DNA from: Botrytis cinerea B05.10
Lineage: Eukaryota > Ascomycota > Leotiomycetes > Helotiales > Sclerotiniaceae
Length of the DNA: 64,000 nucleotides
Assembly: GCF_000143535.2 (NCBI RefSeq)
Contig: NC_037324.1
Span: forward strand, 1,963,722-2,027,721
Direction of reading: 5' to 3'
The position numbers and the translations under genes were made by a program. The notes under the pieces are model-generated. The model was not told the DNA's origin and did no database searches. It worked only from the letters and a program-made list of their open reading frames with translations. Shown piece after piece: positions 23,613 through 33,722 of the stretch (position 1 is the stretch's first letter; every line of letters begins with the position of its first letter).

Positions 23613-23634
23613 TTTATTTTTATTTTTATTTTTA

Positions 23635-23665
<31 letters not shown>

Positions 23666-23771
23666 TTTATTTTTATTTTTATTTTTATTTTTATTTTTAT
23701 TTTTATTTTTATTTTTATTTTTATTTTTATTTTTATTTTTATTTTTATTTTTATTTTTATTTTTATTTTTA

Positions 23772-23802
<31 letters not shown>

Positions 23803-23867
23803 TTTATTTTTATTTTTATTTTTATTTTTATTTTTATTTTTATTTTTATTTTTATTTTTATTGTTAT
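23340..23867. repeat. (TATTTT)n hexanucleotide array of about 530 bp
   Basis: Nearly perfect TATTTT units. The phase is broken four times by a single missing T, near 23550, 23607, 23661 and 23799. Long Ile-Phe or Lys-Ile-Lys frames across it are artefacts of the repeat. Confidence 0.97.
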
Positions 23868-24309
23868 TGTAGCTTTTTCTCAATCTTATCAAAATTAAGA
23901 TCATTTCAATTCGATATAAAAGTTTTAATTTCAAATAAATATAAATCAATTACTTCTTCATTGATTTATTTTTCAAATTTTTAAAAAGCTTTAAATTGAA
24001 ATTAGAAAGGATAATGACCAATTGAAATGATTTTCGTTGAATTACCATTCCCCTATCGAAATAGATTAGCATTAATGCTGACTATTAAAAAATTCCTAGA
24101 AATAATAGTTAGTCTATTCTCATTCTTATAGTATTACCCTTGTTATTGATTTGTTTAAGATCTATAAAATCGCTATATTTGTTTGTATCTATACAAGCGA
24201 TTGTTAGTATTAATAAAACTCTTAATTAGTTTATTCAAATCATTGTTTTCCTTTTTCCTATCGAGTTTTAAATTTATTTCCAATTTGAGTTCTTTATAAT
24301 AGTGATTTA
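23868..24309. other. AT-rich sequence between the hexamer array and a Gypsy fragment
   Basis: No gene is supported. It may be further degraded Gypsy-like internal sequence, since it merges into the leader unit starting near 24310, but I could not align it by eye. Confidence 0.35.
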
Positions 24310-25188
24310 TATTAGCTGTTTTGTTTTATTTGATTATTTCTATACATCTTTAAAACTTTATAATATATTTCAATATTGATTCTATCTATTTAAAATTGAA
24401 GATCTTTTTTTTCATTATTTTTAACTTATTAGAATTTTCGAAGATTCTATAAATCTTTATTTTGAATCCTTCAAAACTATCGAAAATAGTTTTAAGAGAT
24501 TGTATATATCTCTAATCTTTATATTCGAAATAGTTGTATAAATATGATTGGGTTCATTTATTTGCTTTGTTTTTGAGATATAAAACGGTTTATATACTTT
24601 TTAATTCCTTTTCGATAAATTTGTCTTCATTGAATCTAAAATAGATTTCGGATTATAAAAGGAATATATCAAATTCCTATCAATTTTTTCAATATTTATT
24701 TGATAAAATAATTAAGCATTTTATTAATAATAATCTTTTTAAAAACATTATTTATTTCGATATCATTAATATCAATTATTAAAATATACTATCCTCTAAG
24801 AGAGCTATTGAATACTATATTAATAATTAATATTGAATTGATATTTGAAATAGAAATAATACTTAAAATATTATGAAAACTACTTCTAGGATTATATAAA
24901 AGTAATTAAAAATCTTTCAAAATGATTTAAATTAAATTTCAAGTAGGAATTCAATAAGATTAATAACTGATTACAATTCTTATAACTATAATAATAAAAC
25001 TAGTAATTATTTTTGAGTATAAAGCTTTATATTATAATGAAAACTATTCTCTTATATAGACCTTCGTTCTCTATTATTCTATTACTTCTATTATATTCCA
25101 TTAGATAGGAATAATAGGATTCAGTAAGAATCTCTAATTCTATGATTTATTGATTGTATGACTCGGCATGCTGAATGCTATTGTAATA
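24310..25188 (-). mobile_element. Gypsy-like fragment: internal leader unit plus 5' LTR (short type)
   Basis: 24310-24868 matches the ~545-bp leader units at 44698-45243 and 45820-46366. 24869-25188 is a 320-bp LTR of the same type as the solo LTR at 32414-32735, ending in the GCATGCTGAATGCTATTG region. The LTR is heavily C-to-T and G-to-A changed relative to 32414-32735. Coding orientation is minus, as for the main array. Confidence 0.65.
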
Positions 25189-25745
25189 GTATATAAGAAT
25201 TAAATGATAGAATATTAGATTATTAAGAATAATATTAGTAAAAAAGTAAAAACGCTATTTAATTTCAAAAAACTTTAGACTTTGAAAATATATATTTAAT
25301 TCTAAAAACCCTAGATATTAGTTAGTATTAGTAAAACAGTTAATATCAGATAGCAGGGTATTAGTGATTATTAAAAAATTCTTCAGAATAATAGTTGAGG
25401 TTATTATTAATAATAATTATTAAAAAGTTTCTTAGAATAATAGTTAGGAGTAATTGTTAGATATATAAGTGAAAAAAATTAGATTTATAGTAATCAAGCT
25501 TTTATTTCTTGAGAAATATTAATTAATTTTTAAAATATAAATATGAAAAAAGGTGAGTATTAGAGTCAATTTGAAGTGGTCCTTTTAATGATAGTCTATA
25601 TTACATATATTTCTCCACTTGCGTATACTATTTAGAGTGCACTAACATGTTGAAAGTTTTTTTCGAGACCCGGATGCCAGATAGTCAGAAGCGCCCGTTA
25701 CGGTTAGCGAATCATTCATACTAGTACTCACTGTTCCAAAATATC
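25189..25745. other. 3' flank of the carboxylesterase and residual AT-rich repeat
   Basis: AT-rich to about 25610, then ordinary sequence as the 3' flank of the esterase. No gene is seen. Confidence 0.4.
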
Positions 25746-27684
25746 CTAATCCTCATCCAACGTGTAATAGGGAGCCTCTAACCAGAAATCACACTGCTTC
25801 TGTGCCCCTGGGTCCGGAACCTGCTGTCCCAAAGCTGGTTCGAGCAAAGTCTTCGTGCTGATACTCGAAACTGTATGATTATTGCCGTACAATATAGGAT
25901 TCTGGAACCCTTCTGCTGTAGGGATACCCGTCATAGTAAATTGCAGAATGAGGCTTTGAAATGCCATAGCTACAGTACTATTGACCGGGCTGTAGACGGG
26001 AGCCCCGATAGTGGCTGTAGATGTATCGCCGTTGAAGAATGTATAAAATCTGTCTTGGCCGTGAATGGCAGGAAACATGGAGAAGACGTAGGAGAAACCC
26101 GAGAACGTGGACGCAATATACTGCGAGTTGCACGTTATCACGAAATCCGACAGGGTGCGAGCGATTCGCTCGTAAGGAGTTCTGTAGCCATAAGTTCCGT
26201 TGAAAACTGGTGGATAGAGCTCAGTTGTAATGGTGTTTAGGAGAGTTTCATTTGCAGTTGGGAAGAATTCCGCCACTGTTGTTTCAAAATCGTCCTGAGT
26301 TTGGACAAAGGGCGCCGAGAAAAAAGGACCTTCATCGGAAGTGTGGCCTACCATTACGCTGACATTGTGGTAAAGCCCGTTTGCTAACATGCGTAGAGGG
26401 AAATCTGGCACGTAGGAATTGGGTGAACGATCGATGGCGGGACCGAAAGTAAAAGTGCCCCATAACGAGAGACCTGTAACGATAGCATTGACGGCGTACA
26501 ATGTCTCATAAGGAAGGGCTCGAAGATCATCTTCCGAGTTGATAGTCACATTGGACAACACGGAAGCGTTGCTCAATACGTTGTCGAAAATTTGTTGTGC
26601 CTGTAGAGGGGTTGCGGGAAAATAACCCGGACTTTGGGGGATTGCTTGCTGGAATGGAAGCGACCCTTTTCCACCATATGATGTGATGTGGTGCATGATG
26701 GAACCACCACCCGCTGATTCGCCCATAACCGTCACACGCGATGCATCACCACCAAATAGGTGAATATTTCGCTGAATCCACTCAAGTGCCAATCTTTGAT
26801 CTTGTAACCCGACATTCGCAGTAACATTAGGACCAGATAACCAGCCCTATGCATATTAGTCAAGAAGCTTGGAAGTCGAATTAGGGAACTTACAAAAAGA
26901 CCCAGGCGGTAGTTCATTGCCACATACACAATCCCTTCGCCGTCATTTTCTACACTGCGGGCAACCAAGCTTGCTGGACTTCCCTCGGAGGTCTTACTTC
27001 CAGCAGTATACCCACCTCCATAAATCCAAACTAGAACTGGGGCTCCGGATGGAACTTTGCATGGTTCACCAGGGGCACATCGAGCCTCGTTATATCCGCT
27101 TGACCTATTACTCTTCGCGGCGTTGAAAACTTTCTCAGGTACTATGACGTCGAGGAAGAGGCAGTCTTCGGAGACTCCCGATCCAGGAGTCAAAGTCTGA
27201 GCAAAACTTGTGTTCAATGGAGTTTGCGTCAAAGATGTATAATTGCTGAGATTCTGGCCCGAGAAGTAGGCAGGTAAGAAGCTTAAGGCTGGGATAACCC
27301 ATGCTAAGAATCGTGAGTAATCAAAGCGAAACTGTAAGGGCTTGAAATCCAATATTACCTGGAGTCGCATTTGGACACGTGACACTGTTTTGGCCATCAT
27401 TTATAGTTCTGTTCCGACCGACAGGAGCAAGTGATGGCGAGAATCGAAGATGACCGGTTGGGGCCTGGCCATATCGGATGTTTGAAAAGTTGAAATAACC
27501 AGAACCAGATGCTTTAATACAATTAGTTATGGCAGAGCGTTCGGAGTCATGTTCTTGAGTTCTTGCTTACATTCAATGTCGCTTGATGCACGGCATATCC
27601 AAGATCAACGAGTGGAAGAGCTGGTTGTGCAAGTGTGAGAGTGGATAGGCCCGCTCCGAGCAAGACGCTAGAATAGAACTTCAT
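25746..27684 (-). CDS. Secreted type-B carboxylesterase/lipase, with a phase problem at the first splice site
   Basis: Exons 27684-27571, 27511-27359, 27303-26894 and 26846-25746, separated by introns of 58, 55 and 47 bp, would give about 592 residues. A signal peptide (KFYSSVLLGAGLSTLTLAQ) is followed by the usual VDLGYAVHQA, NFSNIRYG, SEDCLFLDV, VWIYGGGY oxyanion-hole and MNYRLGLF segments. Nucleophile Ser270 lies in GESAGG, and SDEGPFF and HGQDRF fit the acidic residue and histidine of the triad. It should hydrolyse ester bonds outside the cell. Odd point: exon 1 ends AAT followed by the GTAAGC donor in phase 0, but exon 2 needs one extra base to read ASGSGYFNFS. An ancestral AATG|GTAAGC with one G lost would explain it. 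The gene may therefore be frameshifted near its start or carry a base-call error. Confidence 0.82.
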
Positions 27685-29913
27685 TGTTGCTGTGATAATC
27701 GCTACAGAATTAGGTACTGAGGAATATTTGAATGTTATAAACTGTCAAATCTAGGAAAATCTCTCTGAACTAAATAGTTTCACCATTGCTTACCATTGCT
27801 ACTACCGAACATTAGATCTTGAATGACCCACACTCGGTCATATATTTGCATGTTAATGGATAATTCCATTTTGATCGGCTTATCTCTGGGAAATAGGAGT
27901 AAGCCATATATTATAGTTTGAGGTGCTTTGAAATCAGATCTATATTAGTATCAGTGCAAGAATGCCCGCCAATACATGATAGTGGCTCACTAGCTTAATG
28001 TCTTTATTTAACGCTAGAATGAACCTCGAAGAATACACGAAGAAATTTAAGAGAGGATAACTGATTAATTGGGGTTTGCCCGGACCAGCCGATGATCAAC
28101 ACCGAACTGGCTGACATAAATCCACTCGAGAAAGCCCCTTATACTCGAATTCCCTGCCCTTAATTATAACCACAACAGCAACACCAATCCCCACTTTCTT
28201 CTCTACTTCTCACAGTATCACTATTCAACCCATGCCTACCATCAGTAGTATAAACCCCACACTCAGAGGTACGACAACAACAAAATCAGTCTTGACTTGC
28301 TCACGGTATTCGGTAGTCAAATAATAGAGAATATAAGAAACAGTGTTTTGTAGAGCGTTTCTGGTGAGATATGGGAATGATCTGTGAATGATCTGACGTT
28401 GCTTGAAGCCCTTTGAATTCAGTGTTTTTGAGATTGCCATCAGAGATTTCTTAGTCTACATGAATTGATAAAGCCAAAGCTGTTTTACTCCCGTTTGTGC
28501 TTTTACTGGGGAAGATGATCTCTTCACATACTTTCAATATGTATTCTGTTTTCACCACATACTGTCTTTTAAGATATTACAAGTATCCGATCAACCAAAA
28601 GAATCACGTCTATTTATCCTGCCTTGTACCTCTTTTGGCGAGCTAAAAGCTGTATCCGATTTCAACATCAATAAAACCTTTGAGGATTTCCTTAATGATT
28701 TGGTGTGCTTGTATATAACGATTTATACCGCGATATTTATTTTCATATAGATACTTTGTACATGTTTATGTTGGCCAGCATCACAATTCTGATTCGATAG
28801 TTAATTGTTGTTCCTGGTCGCGCGTCATAATTGACTCAAAAATATGTGCTGACCTCGCAGACCCGTATGCTAAAGCTTAAACTGAGAGTCTGAGACTATA
28901 CTCAGCCTCATAGCATTAAACAATCGTTAGCGCATATGAGTTTGAACAAGAATAAAGAGCATAGGATGTAGGATATAGGAGATAAAGGTGGTAATGTAAA
29001 TGCCTTGTGTTTATGTCTTTCAGGCGGCTCGGAAACCTTAAGAAGCTAAAATTTCGCTTGTTTTCGGCCGAAATCTCAGTTCGACTGTATAGAAGTCACA
29101 ACGAACTCAACTTCGGCCGATATGATTATCCAATATCGCAACTGGCATTCTTAAAAATACAATTTATTGAAGGTCATTAATGTCGGAAAAGAGCTGAGAT
29201 CTTCAAAATCGAATAGCTGAAAGAATGAAAAGAAGATATCTCCTATACAGTCAATTCGCTGAATTCATTTAGTGATTGACAAGAATCTTATTAAATCTTC
29301 TTCATATGTTTAATATTTCGGAGTATGATTGCACTTCGCTTTACTTGAATATAGCTTTCAAGAAATTTGTTAAATATTTCAACGTCTATCTTGTATTTTT
29401 GGCTTTTCCATCCATGTTAGTCTCAAATGAGTTGTTTTTTTCCAGTTTCCCCTTAGAATTAGCTATCTTATAATACTTACCCATTATGCCGACTTGTATT
29501 AAGCTGCTTTGATTAATTGATTACTTTCGAATACTTTATTAACAATCGTTGATGTAGCTACTACCGCTATGTGCCTATACCGGTACCTGCCCCCTGAGAT
29601 TCTGACACGCTTCTACCCACTTGACATTCCAGTCTTAGCTCCTGGGCTTAAAGTTTAATCATAGTGATCAATAAGCAAACAAGGCGGCAATAACGGGATT
29701 TCTGATGACACCACTCGTTTCAATTAGTTCCGCTCAGAATTGCGCGTTGTTTGTACTAATATCTGCGCATCAAAGATTTAAATTATAAATATATATATAT
29801 ATATATATATCGATAGGCTCTACCACTTTGGAAAATTCACATTCACCTCTTTCACTTATGTTCTCTCACCCAACTTCTTTCATCTCTTCATAATATCAAA
29901 TAAAATCAACACT
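27685..29913. other. Long intergenic region between divergent genes
   Basis: Contains the esterase promoter at the left and the SDR promoter at the right, where a (TA)n run at 29789-29809 lies about 105 bp before the SDR start. TTCGGCCGA occurs twice (near 29063 and 29114). A 71-codon minus frame at 28225-28440 with a hydrophobic C-terminus is not convincing. Nothing else is recognised. Confidence 0.45.
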
Positions 29914-30882
29914 ATGGCTCCTCAAGTATGGCTGATCACTGGAACAACATCCGGCTTTGGAGCTGAGTTCGTGAAGAATCTCCTCAGCAGAGGTGACAAA
30001 GTTATTGCCACAGCACGCAACACATCCAAAATTGTCCATCTCGAAAAGGAAGGTGCTGCAGTCCTGAAGTTAGACTTGGAAAGCGAACAGGCGGAGTTCA
30101 ACAAGCAAGCTGAGGCTGCCCTCGCTATCTACGGAAAAATTGATGTCTTGGTGAACAACGCCGGGTACTCTCACTTTGGCACAATTGAGGAAGACAAGTA
30201 GGTTTTTATTCCTGGAAAACATGATACAAATCTTGCGTATCGGATTTTCTAATGCTCAACAGACGTGAAGACTGGGTCAAACAATTTCAGACACATGTGT
30301 TCGGCACTATCGGTGTTGCTCGTGCATTCTTGCCGCATTTTCGGCAACAGAAAGCTGGAACTATTGTTTTCATTGGTTCCACTGCGGCCTGGCAAGGTAT
30401 TCCTACATTGGGTGCATACTGTGGTTCTAAGAGTGCCATCCAACGTAAGCAAACCTGAAAATTATTCTCAACCATCCAATAAAGCTAATATGTTGAAAGT
30501 TGCCGTCGATACCCTTAGACTCGAAGTCAGTTCATTTGGAATCCGAACGCTTATGGTGGAGCCTGGGTTCTTTCGTACCGAGTTTCTAAATGCGAATAAT
30601 ACTGTATTCATTGAACCAGAAATTGATGACTACAAGCCCTTAACGGGCCAGTTGTACGGACAGTTCAAAGGAGCCCATAGAAATCAGACCGGTGACCCTG
30701 AAAAGGGTGTCGCACGTATCATCGAGGTTGTGAAAGGTGAGGGATTTGCGGCTGGCAAAGTTTTTCCACCAAGTTTGGCACTTGGGCCAGACGCCGTTGA
30801 GGCTATTCGAAAGAGTTGCGATGAGACGTTGAAACTTTTGGAGGAATGGGAGCCTCTCTCATCTGATACCAATCTTGAATAG
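29914..30882 (+). CDS. Classical short-chain dehydrogenase/reductase
   Basis: Three exons (29914-30197, 30263-30444, 30500-30882), with introns of 65 and 55 bp, give 282 residues in a continuous frame. The TGTTSGFG motif (9-16) binds the dinucleotide, NNAG (81-84) stabilises the central sheet, and Ser134, Tyr147 and Lys151 (YCGSK) form the catalytic set. VEPGFFRTEF is the usual cofactor-side loop. Length and motifs match the large fungal group of NADP-dependent oxidoreductases related to 17-beta-hydroxysteroid dehydrogenase-like SDRs. The substrate is unknown, and the location is probably cytosolic since there is no signal peptide. The start ATG follows an ACT context 105 bp after the TA-rich box. 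Confidence 0.9.
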
Positions 30883-30949
30883 CTCTAGTGTATCTACCTC
30901 TTATACATTAAAAAATAATATCTTATTATTTCAAAATATAATCTTTTAT

Positions 30950-31120
30950 TGTGAGAGCGAAAATCAAACACGTGACCTGAAAGTCACGTGAGACTATCTT
31001 TAGTATTCAAAGTTTCTCTTCTGAAGATTCAACAATGATATCGAATTTTCCACCTTTCAAATTAACTCCCGAAGTTTGAGTGATCTATTTCAAACTGTCC
31101 CCCTATATACAAAGGCTTTT
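30950..31120 (+). repeat. TGTGAGAG repeat with CACGTGA hairpin, copy 1
   Basis: Starts TGTGAGAGCGAAAA and soon carries CACGTGAC and GTCACGTG as facing arms. It continues with blocks shared with the copies at 33256 and 33499 and ends at AAAGGCTTTTCTTATATAA. The TG start and dispersed nature suggest a solo LTR of a separate small family; no internal region was found. Confidence 0.6.
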
Positions 31121-31200
31121 CTTATATAATCATTCTCACCTTCTTCTCTTTTTCATTATTTGAAATAAGAGATATGTTACGGAACGTCGATGTGGGATCG

Positions 31201-31783
31201 TGTTACGGGAGCTGCCTCTAGGGTCACATGGAAGTATCTAGAGATCTCTCGAGATGGTTTAGATTAGACTTCAAATAGAAATTCAATAAGATTATAATTA
31301 ATTGCAATTCTTATAATTATAATAATAAAACTAATGATTGTTATTTTGAACACAAAACTCTATATTATAATGAAACCTATTCCCTATATAAACCTTCGTT
31401 TTAAAATTGACCAACAAATCAATCAACAAATCGATCAACAAATCAATCAATAAATCAATCAACTTTTAATTATATAATACTTATCCCATAATTCCTATTA
31501 TCCTAATTTATCTTTTATTTTAAAACTAATCTTCTAAAATATTACTAATATAATTTTATAAAAAGTTTACAAAGTTATATTCAATATTTCCTAAAACTTA
31601 TTATTCTAGAAATTATATCCTACATTTTTAAAATATTTTATAATTAATATTATATATATACTTGAGGCTTTTTTTAAATATTTAGTATCCCCTAATATAT
31701 TGTAGCTGAATTATTAAAGCCTATAATATTATTATAGTTTATATATTGGTGATTCTATAGCCTGTTATTAATCTGTTGTAACA
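31201..31783. repeat. Gypsy-like LTR (long type), solo, moderately degraded
   Basis: 583 bp from TGTTACGGGAGCTGCC to GTTGTAACA. The first ~215 bp equal the short-type LTR at 32414, and the rest equals the 576-bp LTRs of the array at 33723-46942. Flanking 5-mers do not match, so it is not a clean solo insertion. The left part is much less mutated than the right. Confidence 0.75.
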
Positions 31784-32413
31784 CTTTCAAGAATTTTATA
31801 GAATTTTATATGTTTTATAGGATTTTATAGGATTTTCGGGATTTTTATATCCGACTAGTTCAATATTAATAGGATACTATCGATTTCTAATTTTTTTATA
31901 ATTTATAGATTTTCGAGCTTTCAGATTTTCAAGTTTTCAAAGTTTTCAAGCTCTCAAAGCTTTCGAATCTTTAGATTTTCAAGCTTATAAATTTTCAAAC
32001 CCTTATAGCTTTTAAAAACGAAACCCTGAAAAGGGAAAGGCAGCTCTATCGAATATAAATCATTATTCTATTGAAAACGAATCAGTATTAATAGAATAAA
32101 GAAAAGGAAATGATTATTTTTTCGAATTTTCGAATTTCGAAGGTTTTAAAAGATTTAGTTTAGTTTTTAGTATTCTTATACTATAATATAGTTCCTTTTC
32201 GGGGTTATAAAGAAACTGAATCTTATAATATAAAAATATAAATACTATAATAAATTTATTATTATAGAATTTAATAAGACTTTGAAAGTATATCGATATA
32301 ACAAAGAAAGCCTATCGAATAAGTTTTCAAGCTTTCAATTCTTTTATAGTTTTTACAACTTTCGAAAATGAAAACCCTAAAAGGAAAGACTTCATTATAA
32401 AATATCAATGTAG
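31784..32413. other. AT-rich sequence with TTTTATAGGATTTT-like repeats
   Basis: Low-complexity AT-rich sequence between two LTRs. It may be residual element interior, but no frame or domain is readable. Confidence 0.4.
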
Positions 32414-32735
32414 TGTTACGGGAGCTGCCTCTAGGGTCACGTGGAAGTGTCTAGAGATCTCTCGAGGTGGTTTAGACTAGACTTCAAGTAGGAATTCGAT
32501 AAGGTTGTAACTGGTTGCAATTCTCGTAACTATAGTAATGAAACTAATGATTGTTGTCTTGAGCACGAAGCTCTACATTGTAATGAAATCCCATTCCCTT
32601 ATATAGACCTTCGTTCTCTGTTGTCCCATCGATCCCATCGTGTCCCACCGGGTGGGAGCAGTGGGATCCAGTGGGAATCTCTAATCCCGTGACTCTCTGA
32701 TCATGTGACCCGGTATGCTGGATGCCGTCGTAACA
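32414..32735. repeat. Solo LTR (short type), nearly unmutated, TSD TGTAG
   Basis: 322 bp running TGTTACGGGAGC to CGTCGTAACA, with perfect 5-bp duplications TGTAG at 32409-32413 and 32736-32740. GC content and intact CpG/CpA sites contrast with every other LTR in the window, so it is the youngest or least-RIPped LTR here. Confidence 0.9.
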
Positions 32736-33255
32736 TGTAGGACTAATATTAAGTTAATCATTTATTCAATATAGAGTTTTCATATTATATATAGCTTTAC
32801 CTTCGAAAGAATATTAAAAGGAATTCATGAAAAGTCTTATATTCTCCTGAACTCTATTATATACTAGTCGTCACCTTGTATAGATTCTAATAATATCAAG
32901 AATATATTAAATAATAATTTTTTTTTTCTATAAGATTATAAGAATTCGCTTGAGTTTCAATATGAAAGACAAAACTATTCATTTTATAATAGAGTAATGT
33001 ATACGATGAACTATATAGCTCAGTAGCTTCTCGAATATTAAGTTTTTTATCTTTTTGAATAACTTTAATAGTTAAAAGTATTCGAGATTTTTTATTATTT
33101 AATTGTATTTCAATTAATTAATAAAACGTATATTAAAAGAGAAAGATATAAATTGAGATAAAAGTGATTCGTTTAATGATATAATCCGCTTTCTGATAAA
33201 CTATGTTAATAATAAGCTAAATTAATCTAGTCTGTTTAGGTAATTATATTACTAA
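32736..33255. other. AT-rich spacer in the transposon block
   Basis: No recognisable gene or repeat boundary. Confidence 0.4.
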
Positions 33256-33498
33256 TGTGAGAGCAAAGACACGTGACTTGAAAATCACGTGCTACTGGCG
33301 TCTAGTATCTATGGCTTTTCTTTTATAGGTCTAAAAAGAATATCGAATTTTCTATCTTTTAAATTGACTCTCGAAGTTTAAGTAATATATTCAAAATCGT
33401 CTCTTTTACTTCGCTATTATAATATAGTAATTCATTTCATTGACTATATATAGTCACTTGCTTTAGTTTTAGTATATGCGAAGGCTTTTCTTATATAA
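33256..33498 (+). repeat. TGTGAGAG repeat with CACGTGA hairpin, copy 2
   Basis: 243 bp from TGTGAGAGCAAAGA to CTTTTCTTATATAA, directly abutting copy 3. The arms CACGTGAC and TCACGTG flank a short loop near its start. Confidence 0.65.
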
Positions 33499-33722
33499 TG
33501 TGAGAGTGAAAACACGTGACCTCAAAATCACGTGTTACCGACATTTTAGTATTTATAGCTTCACTTCTATAGACCTTAAAAATATCATCGAATTTTCTAT
33601 CTTTCATAGTTGTCTTCTAAAGAATTGAATATTCAATTTCTATTATCTCTTTTATCTCGCTATTATAATATAACGATTCATTTCATTTTATTATATATAG
33701 TCATTTGTTTTATACTTGATAT
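33499..33722 (+). repeat. TGTGAGAG repeat with CACGTGA hairpin, copy 3
   Basis: Starts TGTGAGAGTGAAAA and is aligned with copy 2 for most of its length. It is cut at 33722 by the start of a Gypsy LTR, so the LTR element inserted into or recombined next to it. Confidence 0.6.

Noticed and set aside
23270..23872. 200-codon Ile-Phe repeat frame, and a Lys-Ile frame on the other strand
   Set aside because: Pure translation of the TATTTT array; no gene signal at either end.
28225..28440. 71-codon minus-strand frame with a hydrophobic C-terminus
   Set aside because: Starts with ATG but has no family resemblance, no clear promoter context and a length expected by chance.
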